NCBI RefSeq assembly: GCF_047634355.1
Contig: NZ_JBLIAL010000003.1
Reading direction: 5' to 3' (one strand)
Origin: Porticoccus sp002341315
GTDB taxonomy: Bacteria; Pseudomonadota; Gammaproteobacteria; Pseudomonadales; Porticoccaceae
DNA: 64,000 nucleotides
A model generated the notes under the pieces. It saw only the letters and a program-made list of their open reading frames with translations, was not told the DNA's origin and did not search any database. Positions within the stretch are counted from its first letter, which is position 1; the number at the start of each line of letters is the position of its first letter. Positions 8,374-17,626 of the stretch are shown here, piece after piece. The translations under genes and the position numbers were made by a program.

Positions 8374-9780
8374 TCAGGTCACTGCTTGCGCCAACGTATT
8401 GTGCGCGCCTACCACTGCAGTGTGACTATTGACCCCTGCGACACCCGTCCGCCCCATTGTCAGATAATCAAAACCGGCTTCGGCAACCCGCCTGGGATCA
8501 AACAGGTTGCGACCATCGACAATCAAAAGTCGATTCATTTTCTCGGCAAGCGCTGCAAAGTCAGGTGCCCAGAAGTGTTTCCATTCTGTACAGATCACCA
8601 ATCCATCAGCACCCTTCGCCGCAGACTCTTTGGTGCCTGCCAGCACCAGATCGTCGCGATCGCCGTAGATGCGCTGACACTCCTCCATGGCACGCGGGTC
8701 GTATGCCTGTACCAGGGCGCCATGCTGCCAGAGAGACTCCAATAGCACCCTGCTCGGGGCCTCGCGCATATCATCAGTTCTAGGCTTGAATGCCAACCCC
8801 CACACGGCAATGGTTTTCCCCTTCAGGTCACCCTTAAAGTAATGATAGAGCTTCTCAAACAACCTCTGTTTCTGCTGGCTGTTCACCTGCTGTACAGCCG
8901 ACAACAGGGATGTTTGGTAACCCACTTTTTCAGCCGTCACCTGCAGGGCACGGACATCCTTTGGAAAACAGGAGCCCCCGTAACCACAACCAGGGTAAAT
9001 AAAATGGTAACCAATACGGGGGTCCGCACCAATGCCCAGACGAACTTTTTCGATATCGGCACCCAGGTATTCGGCAAGATTCGCTATCTCATTGATAAAA
9101 CTGATTTTGGTGGCCAGCATCGCATTTGCTGCGTATTTGGTCAGTTCCGCTGAGCGGACGTCCATGACCATTAATTTTTCATGATTTCGGTTAAACGGTG
9201 CATAAAGCTCCCGCATAATACCGGTGGCCCGTTCGGAACCAGTGCCAAGTACAATCCGGTCCGGCCTCATAAAATCACCGATGGCTGCACCTTCTTTCAG
9301 AAACTCGGGGTTTGACACCACGTCAAAGGGTATATCGAGCGCACGATGATGGAGCTTCTTTTCAATCAGGGCCCTCACTTCATCGGCTGTGCCCACGGGC
9401 ACCGTGGATTTATTAACAATCACGGCAGAGTCCTGCAGATACTGGCCAATGGTGTCTGCCACTGACAGGACATGTCGGGTATCCGCCTCACCATCTTCAT
9501 CACAGGGCGTGCCCACGGCGATAAAAATCACTTCGCCATGGGTAACGGCTTCGGCGACGTCGGTCGTAAACACCAACGATCCCTCCCGCTGCGTTTCTAC
9601 CAGATAGTCCTCCAGACCGGGTTCAAAAATAGGGGCTATCCCTCGACGCAACGCATTTATTTTCAGTGCATCATGATCAATGCAAGAAACCTGATGGCCA
9701 ACATGGGCAAGACACACACTGGTCACCAGTCCCACATAGCCTCCACCAAATACTGTCACTCTCATTCCACTCACACTCAT
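8374..9780 (-). CDS. ugd: UDP-glucose 6-dehydrogenase
   Basis: This 468-residue enzyme oxidises UDP-glucose to UDP-glucuronate, a precursor of exopolysaccharide and modified lipid A. The N-terminal Rossmann fold is clear (VFGGGYVGLVTSVCLAHVGH), as are NKSTVPVGT, the central EFLKEGAAIGDF, the catalytic Cys in GGSCFPKD and the C-terminal WGLAFKPRTDDMREAPS. The last 25 residues are an unusual tail beyond the normal end. Two starts are possible: 9780 and an internal ATG at 9765 that opens directly with the Rossmann strand. Ribosome sites are poor for both. The gene is convergent with the LpxH-like gene. Confidence 0.95.
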   Translation of the reverse strand: MSVSGMRVTVFGGGYVGLVTSVCLAHVGHQVSCIDHDALKINALRRGIAPIFEPGLEDYLVETQREGSLVFTTDVAEAVTHGEVIFIAVGTPCDEDGEADTRHVLSVADTIGQYLQDSAVIVNKSTVPVGTADEVRALIEKKLHHRALDIPFDVVSNPEFLKEGAAIGDFMRPDRIVLGTGSERATGIMRELYAPFNRNHEKLMVMDVRSAELTKYAANAMLATKISFINEIANLAEYLGADIEKVRLGIGADPRIGYHFIYPGCGYGGSCFPKDVRALQVTAEKVGYQTSLLSAVQQVNSQQKQRLFEKLYHYFKGDLKGKTIAVWGLAFKPRTDDMREAPSRVLLESLWQHGALVQAYDPRAMEECQRIYGDRDDLVLAGTKESAAKGADGLVICTEWKHFWAPDFAALAEKMNRLLIVDGRNLFDPRRVAEAGFDYLTMGRTGVAGVNSHTAVVGAHNTLAQAVT

Positions 9781-9993
9781 CCTGTCATTTGAGTGGATTC
9801 ATGGTGTGACTGTGGCATGACAGCCTTATGGCACTTTTTTAGGGATTTTGTGACAGCCCATGGACTCTTGCAATGGCGGCAATTCAGTTACACTTAACCA
9901 GCCGGAAATCATCCACGTTCAACCCTTTGCTCTGCAGGGTGCTACTTGCCCGGGAAGACAAGAACACGATTTTTGCCTGATAAGGAATTTAAC

Positions 9994-11580
9994 TTGCCGC
10001 TACTAAAAAACCGTTTGGCCCTACTGACTGACGCGTCCGGGGATCAGCTCCTGACCGGGATGGTCAGAGGTATTGAGAAGGAGAGCCTGCGGGTGACACC
10101 AGCCGGCAAACTGGCACAGACTCCCCACCCATTGGCATTGGGGTCTGCGTTGACCCACCCGAAAATCACCACAGATTACTCGGAGGCGTTACTGGAATTC
10201 ATTACCCCGCCTTCCAGGGATGCCGATCTGGTGCTGCAAACTCTGGAGGATATCCACCGCTTCACTTACCACAGGATTGGCGATGAATTGCTCTGGGCCA
10301 GCAGTATGCCCTGCCAGCTCAGTGGCGACAGTGATATCCCGGTAGGCTATTACGGCACCTCCAATATCGGCAAGATGAAAAGTGTTTACCGGGTTGGCCT
10401 GGGCCACCGCTATGGCCGACTGATGCAAACGATTGCCGGTATCCACTACAATTTTTCAGCCCCGGATTCACTCTGGGAGATGTTGCGCAAGGCAGAAAAC
10501 CCCGACCAGTCGCTACAGGATTTTAAAACTGAAAACTACTTTGCCCTGATTCGCAATTTCCGCCGCTACTTCTGGTTGTTACTCTATTTGTTCGGTGCGT
10601 CGCCCGGGGTTTGCCGCAGCTTTGTCAGGGGCCGTGAGCATCGCCTGATACCCTTTGGCAAAGACGACCACAGCCTGTATGCACCCGACGCCACCTCACT
10701 GAGAATGGGCGATCTGGGTTATCAAAGCACGGCCCAGGAGCAACTGATTGTCTGTTATAACGATCTGCGTAGCTACGTCACCACCCTCCGCGGTGCGCTG
10801 GTCAAACCCTATCCGGCGTACGAATCAGTAGGACTCAAAGACCACCATGGTGAGTACCAGCAACTGAGTACCCACTTACTTCAGATTGAAAATGAGTTTT
10901 ACAGCACCATCCGGCCAAAGCGGACAACCAACACCGGAGAGACGCCATTAAGCGCACTGTGGGAGCGCGGTGTTGAATATATCGAGGTGCGCTGTATTGA
11001 CCTTAATCCCTACCAGCCACTGGGTATTGATCGTGAGCAGATAGATTTCCTCGACATTTTTCTGCTCACTTGCCTGTTGGCCAGTAGCCCGGACACCGAT
11101 GACCAGGAATATCGAAATATCCTGGATAATCAGCGACGCACGGTTTATCGGGGACGGAATCCTGCGCTCACCCTACGGGATGGAGGGAGTGAGCGATCAC
11201 TTCTAAAGTGGGCCGAAGCAATATTTGCCGATATGGCACCAGTGGCTAGCATGATGGATGATCACCATGGCGATGACCGTTACCAAAAAACGTTGCTGTC
11301 ACTCCGCCGTCGGTTGAAGGACCCTTCGCTGCCCCCCTCCGCCCGGATGCTGGAGGAAATGGCAGAGACCAACCAGACATTCTTTCGCGTCGCCATGAAA
11401 TACGCCACCCGACACCGCGAATACTTCCTGGACACACCACTGGATCGGGAAACTGAGGCACACTATCAACAGCTGGCCCGGGATTCGCTGCGACAACAAC
11501 AGGAGATTGAGCAGAGCGATGACCGGAGTTTTGACCAGTTTCTTGCCGATTATTACCGGCAGTATGATTTTCAGCTGTGA
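9994..11580 (+). CDS. gshA: Glutamate--cysteine ligase
   Basis: This catalyses the first step of glutathione synthesis, joining glutamate and cysteine with ATP. The 528-residue product matches the proteobacterial type I family: GIEKESLRV, ALGSALTHPKITTDYSEALLEFITP, and VEYIEVRCIDLNPY near the middle. I place the start at TTG 9994, with TAAGGA 7 nt upstream, which gives an N-terminus aligned with E. coli GshA, a protein that also uses a TTG start. Another TTG at 9946 would add 16 residues without a good ribosome site. Its stop overlaps the start of acpH. Confidence 0.95.
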   Translation: MPLLKNRLALLTDASGDQLLTGMVRGIEKESLRVTPAGKLAQTPHPLALGSALTHPKITTDYSEALLEFITPPSRDADLVLQTLEDIHRFTYHRIGDELLWASSMPCQLSGDSDIPVGYYGTSNIGKMKSVYRVGLGHRYGRLMQTIAGIHYNFSAPDSLWEMLRKAENPDQSLQDFKTENYFALIRNFRRYFWLLLYLFGASPGVCRSFVRGREHRLIPFGKDDHSLYAPDATSLRMGDLGYQSTAQEQLIVCYNDLRSYVTTLRGALVKPYPAYESVGLKDHHGEYQQLSTHLLQIENEFYSTIRPKRTTNTGETPLSALWERGVEYIEVRCIDLNPYQPLGIDREQIDFLDIFLLTCLLASSPDTDDQEYRNILDNQRRTVYRGRNPALTLRDGGSERSLLKWAEAIFADMAPVASMMDDHHGDDRYQKTLLSLRRRLKDPSLPPSARMLEEMAETNQTFFRVAMKYATRHREYFLDTPLDRETEAHYQQLARDSLRQQQEIEQSDDRSFDQFLADYYRQYDFQL

Positions 11581-12158
11581 ACTACCTCGCCCACCTCTAC
11601 CTGTCAGGTCATTGCCCTGAGCGGATGATCGGTGGGTTGCTGGGTGATTTCGTCAAGGGACCCCTGCGGGGAGATTACCCGCCAGCGATCGAGGCAGGGA
11701 TTTTACTGCATCGAAAAATAGATGTTTTCACCGACAATCTTCCGGCCGTCCGGACTGCCCTCAGTCGCTTCGAACCACCCTACCGGCGCTTTGGCGGGAT
11801 ACTGCTCGACCTCTGCTACGACCACTTTCTGGCCGATAACTGGTCGAGATACCACCATCGCCCCCTCGCAGACTTTTGCCAGGATTTCTACCGCAATCTA
11901 TCGGATTATGCAGAGGTTTTACCGGACAGGGCCAAACATTTCAGTGAAGTGGCACCCCGGGTGAACTGGCTTGAAAACTACGTACAGTTTCAAAATCTGG
12001 AATATATGCTGGAACGCATCGGTCAACGTTTTAAAACACCGATACCCCTCCACCGGGCTTTCCCGCAACTGCAACGGGACTACCGGTTATTGTCCAAAGA
12101 GTTTCACCAGGTCTTTCCTCTGTTGATTGAGTTTACCGAAAGCCAACGTCTAAAATGA
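11577..12158 (+). CDS. acpH: Acyl carrier protein phosphodiesterase
   Basis: A 193-residue HD-like hydrolase of the AcpH family, which removes the 4-prime-phosphopantetheine arm from holo-acyl carrier protein. The family N-terminus NYLAHLYLS and GGLLGDFVKG are present, with His and Asp metal ligands in LLHRKIDVFTD and CYDHFLADNW. It begins at a GTG that overlaps the gshA stop (GTGA), so it is probably translated by coupling with gshA. Confidence 0.9.
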   Translation: MNYLAHLYLSGHCPERMIGGLLGDFVKGPLRGDYPPAIEAGILLHRKIDVFTDNLPAVRTALSRFEPPYRRFGGILLDLCYDHFLADNWSRYHHRPLADFCQDFYRNLSDYAEVLPDRAKHFSEVAPRVNWLENYVQFQNLEYMLERIGQRFKTPIPLHRAFPQLQRDYRLLSKEFHQVFPLLIEFTESQRLK

Positions 12159-12183
12159 ATGTCCTCCTGAAGGGAATAATCCA

Positions 12184-12663
12184 ATGATACCGACGACAAG
12201 ACAGACCAATCTGGTGATTTTTCTCGGCTGCACGCTGTTGATCCTGATCGCCCTATACATGCAACACATAATGGGACTGGTTCCCTGTTACCTTTGCGTC
12301 ACCCAGCGGGTTTTCGTCATAGCCACCGGGCTTATCGCTCTGCTGGCATTTCTTCACCACCGGCACACACGCTTTTACGGTGCTATCACCGCCCTCAGTG
12401 CACTGGCAGGTGGTTTTTTCTCCGGCAAACAGCTCTGGTTGCAACATCTGCCAGAGGAGCGGGTTCCCGCCTGCGGACCACCGGTGGAATACCTGTTTGA
12501 CGTTTTCAATTTCAGCGATGCGTTGGGCATGCTGCTGCGCGGTGACGGCAACTGTGCCGAGGTGCAATGGTTGTTTCTCGGTCTCAGCATTCCCGGTTGG
12601 ACTCTGGTTTGTTTTATCCTGCTGGCTGCGCTGGGCCTGTGGCAAATGGTTCGCCGGCAGTGA
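12184..12663 (+). CDS. dsbB: Disulfide bond formation protein B
   Basis: A quinone-linked inner-membrane oxidase that reoxidises DsbA. The 159-residue product has four predicted TM helices and both redox pairs: CYLC at 35-38 in the first periplasmic loop and C97/C124 in the second. A conserved SIPGW follows before the last helix. No dsbA is near. Its stop codon overlaps the GTG start of the LrgA-like gene, tying disulfide formation to the lrgAB pair in one transcript. Confidence 0.93.
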   Translation: MIPTTRQTNLVIFLGCTLLILIALYMQHIMGLVPCYLCVTQRVFVIATGLIALLAFLHHRHTRFYGAITALSALAGGFFSGKQLWLQHLPEERVPACGPPVEYLFDVFNFSDALGMLLRGDGNCAEVQWLFLGLSIPGWTLVCFILLAALGLWQMVRRQ

Positions 12664-13019
12664 ATTTGCTGCGCGGACTCGCCGTACTGATCCTGTTTCA
12701 GGGCATTGGTGAGGGAATCAGCCACATCACAGGGATACCGGTACCCGGCCCTGTAATCGGCATGGTCCTGTTATTTCTGGCGCTGCAGTTCAGCCACACG
12801 GAAACACCGGCCTGGCTGGGGCGAACAGGCCACGTGCTTATCCGCTGGCTGTCATTGATGTTTCTTCCCGCCTGTACCGGCCTTTTTTTTCTGCCCGATA
12901 TCTCTTCGAGTCAATGGCTCCCCATCGCCGGGGCCATTGTTCTGGCAACATTGCTAACACTGCTGTTGTCGGCCCTGTTGATGCAAAAACTGATGCCCGC
13001 TGAAGGCCATCGTCCATGA
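12660..13019 (+). CDS. CidA/LrgA family holin-like protein
   Basis: A small membrane protein of 119 residues with four hydrophobic segments and the family signature VPGPVIGMVLLF. LrgA/CidA proteins are proposed holin/antiholin-like factors or organic-acid (pyruvate) transporters together with LrgB. The start is GTG 12660, overlapping the dsbB stop by 4 bp (GTGA), and the stop overlaps the lrgB-like ATG, so all three genes are coupled. Confidence 0.88.
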   Translation: MNLLRGLAVLILFQGIGEGISHITGIPVPGPVIGMVLLFLALQFSHTETPAWLGRTGHVLIRWLSLMFLPACTGLFFLPDISSSQWLPIAGAIVLATLLTLLLSALLMQKLMPAEGHRP

Positions 13020-13723
13020 CAACCTGGATGGCCACTATCCTGCTGTTGGCCCTGACCTGCGCTGCTTTTGCCGCCGCTCTCTGGCTCTACCGGGTCAATC
13101 GGGGTCGGCCCACCCTACAGGCGCTGATGCACCCGCTGGTCACAGGTCCGTTAATGGTGAGCGCCATCCTGGTCGCCACCCATATTGATTACGACCAATA
13201 CCGGAAGGCCAATCAGCTGTTCTTTTTTTTGCTGGGCACCACGACCGTTGCGCTGGCCATTCCACTGCATCAGCAATTTCACCATATTAGCCGACTGTCC
13301 AAGCCACTTATCATTACACTGATATTTGGTGCCAGTTTTGCTGTGGCAAGTGCCCTGGCGATCGCATGGTTACTGGGTGGCTCCGTAGAGACACTGATTT
13401 CATTGGCCCCCAAATCAGTTACCACACCTATTGCCCTTGGTCTGTCAGAAAAGATTGGCGGTCTGCCGGCACTGACTGCCGGCGTGGTTGTGTTTACCGG
13501 TGTTGTGGGAGCGGTGCTGGGCCCCCTGATTTTTCGTTGGCTGGGTATCACGGACGACCGTATCATTGGCTTTGTCACAGGCATTTGTGCGCACGGGGTC
13601 GGGACAACCCGGGCTTTTGAAATCAGCGCCCGTTGCGGCGCTTTCGCCAGCCTGGGGCTGGGCATGACAGGCGCGCTGACGGCTTTCAGCCTGCCGTGGC
13701 TGGTCATTTTTTTCCTCGATTAG
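13016..13723 (+). CDS. LrgB/CidB family membrane protein
   Basis: A 235-residue protein with about seven TM helices, the usual partner of LrgA. The family motifs LAPKSVTTPIALGLSEKIGG, VFTGVVGAVLGP and GVGTTRAFE are clear. Together with the preceding gene it probably forms a membrane complex for murein-hydrolase control or small-acid transport; the physiological substrate in Gram-negative bacteria is not settled. The start overlaps the previous stop (ATGA). Confidence 0.92.
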   Translation: MTTWMATILLLALTCAAFAAALWLYRVNRGRPTLQALMHPLVTGPLMVSAILVATHIDYDQYRKANQLFFFLLGTTTVALAIPLHQQFHHISRLSKPLIITLIFGASFAVASALAIAWLLGGSVETLISLAPKSVTTPIALGLSEKIGGLPALTAGVVVFTGVVGAVLGPLIFRWLGITDDRIIGFVTGICAHGVGTTRAFEISARCGAFASLGLGMTGALTAFSLPWLVIFFLD

Positions 13724-13825
13724 CCCTGACAGCCAGCGTGGCCGTGCGTGCCTAATGTGTGCTTGCCACGCACACACTGTTTCCCTATGCTTGGTGCATT
13801 CTAACAATCACAAGCAGCACCGTTT

Positions 13826-14302
13826 ATGCTAGAAAATTGCAAGTCGGCCAAGGAGCGCTGGGGAGGTGTCAGCCAACTGATAGATCAGTGGCTGGAGGAA
13901 CGGCAGGAAATGCTGGTTCGCTTTTGTGCGCTGGGCGAAATTCGCCATTTCAGCAGTGAGGACCTATCACAGGGCAAGAAAGTCAAAACTTTTTTTGAAA
14001 TTCTTGTGGACTATACGTCCGCAGGCCACTTTGAAATCTACGATCAGTTGATCCGTGAAGGTAACAGCTATCGGGACAAAGACGCACTGGAGGCCGCCAA
14101 CGAACTGCTAGAAACAATTGATGCAACAACAGAGCTGATCCTTGACTTCAATGACAAATATCTGGAGACCGACGATCTCACTTCTCTGGCAGCCGATCTG
14201 TCTACCCTGGGAGAAGCCATTGAGTCACGGCTTGAGGCCGAGGACTACATGATCGAAGTCCTGCATTCCGCACATCACGATCAGTCCCCAAATAACAACT
14301 AG
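13826..14302 (+). CDS. rsd: Rsd/AlgQ anti-sigma-70 regulator
   Basis: A 158-residue cytoplasmic protein of the Rsd/AlgQ family, recognised by CKSAKERWGGVSQLIDQWL and the DFNDKYLE region. These proteins bind region 4 of the housekeeping sigma factor and shift RNA polymerase toward alternative sigmas; AlgQ affects alginate production in Pseudomonas. It stands alone with its own upstream space of about 100 bp, and a strong hairpin follows. Confidence 0.92.
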   Translation: MLENCKSAKERWGGVSQLIDQWLEERQEMLVRFCALGEIRHFSSEDLSQGKKVKTFFEILVDYTSAGHFEIYDQLIREGNSYRDKDALEAANELLETIDATTELILDFNDKYLETDDLTSLAADLSTLGEAIESRLEAEDYMIEVLHSAHHDQSPNNN

Positions 14303-14361
14303 CTGACCCGGCCAATGGCACCGGAAAATTTTCCTGCGTCATTACCGAACTGGCTAACCAT

Positions 14362-14387
14362 AAAAAAGGCCCATGAGGGCCTTTTTT
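14362..14387. terminator. Bidirectional intrinsic terminator
   Basis: AAAAAAGGCCC and GGGCCTTTTTT pair around a 4-nt ATGA loop between the convergent rsd and FKBP genes. The A and T runs on both sides make it a rho-independent terminator in both directions. Confidence 0.9.
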
Positions 14388-14413
14388 ATTGAATAGGAAA
14401 AATCGGACAGGAA

Positions 14414-15166
14414 TTAATCGAGGCCCAGCACCTCGACCAGCTCCACTTCAAAAATCAGTGTGGCATTGGGACCGATCAGCCCGGCTGTGCCATTGGGGCC
14501 GTAGGCGAGATCGGAAGGAATGTAAAGCTCCCACTTGGCCCCTTCCTGCATTTTCTGCAGCGCTTCTGTCCAACCCGGGATTACCTGTCCGACGTTCAGC
14601 TCTATCGCACCACCGTGTTTCTCTGAGGCATCAAACTCAGTACCGTCAACCAGGGTCCCCCGATACTCTACGGAAACCTGATCGTTGGCATCAGGCGATG
14701 CGCCAGTACCTGCCGTAATGACCTTGTATTGCAGTCCGCTTTCAGTGGTAATCACACCGTCCTTATTGGCGTTGGCAGCAAGAAAGGCCTTCCCCTCAGC
14801 GGCATTTTTCTCTCCAGCTTTTGCCATTTCCGCCTGCTTTTCACCATTTAATGACTGTTGCTTGGCTTGCTGCTCCGCATGGAAGGTTTCAATCACCTCG
14901 GCCAGCTCTTCGTTATCAATACGCGGAGGACGATTATCGAGTGCGTCAGCAAGACCCGCGGCAAAGGTTTCGCGGTCCAGCTCAATACCACCCATGGCCA
15001 ATTGGCCACCCATATCCACACCAATGACATAACTGTACTTCTGTAATTGCGTTTCCAGAACCGGCTCCTGATCTTGATCGCTTGTCTGCTGTGTCTGGGG
15101 CTTTTCACTGCAGGCGCCAAGAGCAAAAATGGCCGTCGAAGCCAGCAGTAGATATTTCATTTTCAT
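14414..15166 (-). CDS. FKBP-type peptidyl-prolyl isomerase lipoprotein (FkpA/Mip-like)
   Basis: A 250-residue isomerase that helps fold envelope proteins. A signal peptide ends in the lipobox LGAC with Cys19 as lipidation site. An N-terminal helical dimerisation domain (residues about 35-125) follows, then the FKBP domain from about 135 with VEYRGTLVDGTEFDAS, GQVIPGWTEAL and ELYIPSDLAYG. The domain order is that of FkpA, Mip and FklB. It is the last gene of a leftward run after elbB and the DUF2390 gene. Confidence 0.92.
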   Translation of the reverse strand: MKMKYLLLASTAIFALGACSEKPQTQQTSDQDQEPVLETQLQKYSYVIGVDMGGQLAMGGIELDRETFAAGLADALDNRPPRIDNEELAEVIETFHAEQQAKQQSLNGEKQAEMAKAGEKNAAEGKAFLAANANKDGVITTESGLQYKVITAGTGASPDANDQVSVEYRGTLVDGTEFDASEKHGGAIELNVGQVIPGWTEALQKMQEGAKWELYIPSDLAYGPNGTAGLIGPNATLIFEVELVEVLGLD

Positions 15167-15216
15167 AATCAGTACCTTGTATGGAAAATCAATTTAAGTG
15201 TTATGTTAACGTAAAT

Positions 15217-15741
15217 TCAGTTTTTGGGCTTTGCAGAAGCCACCGGCCAAACCAGTGGACTTCCGGAATTTATTGTAATATCGCTTGTACGGCTCAGGTA
15301 AAGATTCAGATTTTGCAGCTGTTCTTCGCCGCCTGGCTCGCTTCTATTGGTACTGTCCGTGTCCGTTGAGCTGCCGCATTTTGTCCACCACCAGTTACAC
15401 AGCCTATTCTGGACAACTCGCTCGGCTCTGAGTTCAAGTTGCTTAACTTCCTGCGGCCATTCCTGATCGGCAAAGCCCGCGAATTTCGACTGTACAAAAC
15501 GCCGAATGCCACGCAACGGCTCGACAACCTGTTCATTCCAGTCTCGAATGACCTCTTCCGCTTCATCCAGATCCTGGACAGTTAATACCTGCCCGAAACT
15601 GCCGAGCCAGCAACAAAACAGGACCAGATTAACATTGGCACCAACGTCTTCCTGTAACTCGAGACACGCCCGGGCCACTTCGGGGCGACCGTAGTGAACC
15701 AGCGAATAGTCCCAGAAAGGATTGCCTGTTAACTGGCCCAA
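15217..15741 (-). CDS. TIGR02444/DUF2390 family protein
   Basis: A 174-residue cytoplasmic protein with the TIGR02444 opening (NPFWDYSLVHYGRPEVAR) and NVNLVLFCCWLGSFG. The function is unknown. Its probable start is a TTG one codon after the elbB stop and in the same reading frame (TGA-GCA-TTG), with no separate ribosome site, so translation probably depends on ribosomes finishing elbB. The last ~50 residues are polar and poorly conserved. Confidence 0.82.
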   Translation of the reverse strand: MGQLTGNPFWDYSLVHYGRPEVARACLELQEDVGANVNLVLFCCWLGSFGQVLTVQDLDEAEEVIRDWNEQVVEPLRGIRRFVQSKFAGFADQEWPQEVKQLELRAERVVQNRLCNWWWTKCGSSTDTDSTNRSEPGGEEQLQNLNLYLSRTSDITINSGSPLVWPVASAKPKN

Positions 15742-15744
15742 TGC

Positions 15745-16404
15745 TCAAGCCATTGCCAGTACTGCGTCCACCAGTTTGTTGATGCCCGTGGCCGCTTCAC
15801 TGATACGGCCGGCCAACATATAGGCGGGCGTGGTAACCAGCTTGTTCTGCTCATCGATACAGATATCACCGACACCACAGGTCCGGTGCTCAGCTCCGGT
15901 GGATTCGATGGCTGCAGCAATCTCGGGGTTATCACCCACAGTGCACTTAACTCCAGCACCAAACAACACACCTGACATCACCGGTGAGATACACATCAAT
16001 CCAACCGGTTTACCGCCGTTGTGCATGGCACGTATAAAATTGCTGAGTTCCTCGCGGACACTCAACTGCGCGCCCTTGACAGCGAAATCGGACAGATTTT
16101 TGGCAGCGCCAAAGCCGCCTGGCAAAATAACCGCATCAAAGTCATCGGCATCGGCTTCTGCCAGTTTTTTGATGTCACCTCGAGCCAGTCTGGCCGCTTC
16201 CACCAGCACATTGCGGGTTTCACCTTCAGCGACTTCACCCGTGGCGTGATTAATTACATGCAATTGCTCAATATCAGGTGCAAAGCACTGAACCTCGGCA
16301 CCAGCCTGATCAAGACTAAGCAGGGTAATCACACTTTCGTAAATTTCTGAGCCGTCATAAACGCCACAGCCGGACAGAACTACTGCCACTCGCTTGCTCA
16401 TCAC
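15745..16404 (-). CDS. elbB: Isoprenoid biosynthesis glyoxalase ElbB
   Basis: A 219-residue DJ-1/PfpI-superfamily protein, the ElbB type with glyoxalase activity linked to isoprenoid metabolism. Diagnostic stretches are VVLSGCGVYDGSEIYES near the N-terminus, ILPGGFGAAKNLSDFA and the nucleophile elbow GLMCISPVM. A good ribosome site (AGGAGGTAAG) precedes the ATG. It heads a two- or three-gene leftward unit with the DUF2390 gene and the FKBP lipoprotein. Confidence 0.93.
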   Translation of the reverse strand: MMSKRVAVVLSGCGVYDGSEIYESVITLLSLDQAGAEVQCFAPDIEQLHVINHATGEVAEGETRNVLVEAARLARGDIKKLAEADADDFDAVILPGGFGAAKNLSDFAVKGAQLSVREELSNFIRAMHNGGKPVGLMCISPVMSGVLFGAGVKCTVGDNPEIAAAIESTGAEHRTCGVGDICIDEQNKLVTTPAYMLAGRISEAATGINKLVDAVLAMA

Positions 16405-16508
16405 TTACCTCCTTCTAATTTCCACTACTCAAACACATGGATACATCTCAGTACCAACCAGGAGTATAGGCAGCGATCTGCTGGATTCCTACCATCGCCT
16501 CCCGGCCT

Positions 16509-17201
16509 TCAGACTGACTTGAACAGTAAATCCCAAACACCGTGGCCCAGGCGTTCACCACGCTGCTCAAACTTGGTGGTGGGGCGGTAGTCCGGACGCG
16601 GCGCATAATGACCAGCCCCGACCACATTTTCGAGGCCACTGACCGACGCCATTATCTCCAGCATATGCTCTGCGTAGGGCTGCCAATCCGTTGCAAAATG
16701 CAGCATGCCCCCGACCGTCAGCTTGTCCCGAAGTTGCTCGACAAATGCCGTCTGAATTAACCGTCGCTTATTGTGTTTTTTCTTGTGCCAGGGATCCGGA
16801 AAGTAAATCTGAATGCGTTCGATGCTATGATCGGCAATGCAATCGGTCAGAACATCGTTCGCATCGGCCAGATAAACCCGCAGGTTTGGCAAAGCCAGTT
16901 TGCCGGTATTATTGATCAGGCGCCCCACCCCCGGTGGGTGCACCTCAATACCAATAAAATCCTTATCCGGTTCCGCCTGCAGCATGGCCAATAACGAATC
17001 GCCCATACCAAAACCAATTTCCAGTACCCGCGGGGCCTTGCGCCCAAATGCGGCATCTGCGTCCAGTTGGCCCTGGTACAGACTCAGCCCGTAAACGGGC
17101 CAGTATTTTTCGAAAGCAGCGCGCTGGCCCTCCGTCATCCGACCCGCCCGCACCACATAACTTCGAATAGACTTCTTTTTAAACTCCGGCCTGATCTCCA
17201 A
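16509..17201 (-). CDS. trmB: tRNA (guanine-N7)-methyltransferase
   Basis: The enzyme forms m7G46 in tRNA using S-adenosylmethionine. It has the AdoMet motif EIGFGMGDSLL and the TrmB signature YFPDPWHKKKHNKRR. I place the start at TTG 17201, with CGGAG 7 nt upstream, giving 230 residues and an N-terminus that begins just before the conserved SIRSYVVRAGRMT. A longer reading from 17267 would lie inside the DUF423 gene and is unlikely. The start lies 2 bp after the DUF423 stop. Confidence 0.93.
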   Translation of the reverse strand: MEIRPEFKKKSIRSYVVRAGRMTEGQRAAFEKYWPVYGLSLYQGQLDADAAFGRKAPRVLEIGFGMGDSLLAMLQAEPDKDFIGIEVHPPGVGRLINNTGKLALPNLRVYLADANDVLTDCIADHSIERIQIYFPDPWHKKKHNKRRLIQTAFVEQLRDKLTVGGMLHFATDWQPYAEHMLEIMASVSGLENVVGAGHYAPRPDYRPTTKFEQRGERLGHGVWDLLFKSV

Positions 17202-17203
17202 CC

Positions 17204-17596
17204 CTATACTCCGCTGTCTCTCGCCATTGCAACGAGTCGAACCAGCGCAAAAGACAACACCACCCAACTTGCCATAAACAACAGCCCACCAAACGGAGTC
17301 ACCATACCGAAGGCCGCAAACCCGGTAATCACCAAAGCATAGAGGCTACCTGAGAACAACAGGGTTCCCGCCACCATCAACCAACCGGCCACATCCAATA
17401 ATCGCAATGGCTGACGCACGGCTGCGACGACGAGAGCCAGTAACGCCAGGGCGTGGAACATCTGATATAACACCGCTGTTTGCCAGACAACCAGCATCTC
17501 GGGGCTCACCGAGCCACGCAATCCGTGGGCCCCGAAAGCACCCAACGCCACGGCGAGAAACCCCGAGATTGCCGCACAGACGGCTAATAGCTTCAT
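17204..17596 (-). CDS. DUF423 family membrane protein (YgdD-like)
   Basis: A 130-residue protein with four TM segments and the DUF423 pattern: AVALGAFGAHGLRG near the N-terminus and VTPFGGLLFMASWVVL near the C-terminus. No function is established for the family. It is cotranscribed with trmB, whose start is 2 bp downstream, and is preceded by the terminator that follows rpoH. Confidence 0.88.
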   Translation of the reverse strand: MKLLAVCAAISGFLAVALGAFGAHGLRGSVSPEMLVVWQTAVLYQMFHALALLALVVAAVRQPLRLLDVAGWLMVAGTLLFSGSLYALVITGFAAFGMVTPFGGLLFMASWVVLSFALVRLVAMARDSGV

Positions 17597-17626
17597 TCAT
17601 TTCTCCAGAAAAACGTTTTTCAATAA

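Noticed and set aside
17204..17267. Longer trmB start within the DUF423 gene
   Set aside because: The upstream residues are not conserved, and a TTG with a well-spaced CGGAG site lies directly after the DUF423 stop.
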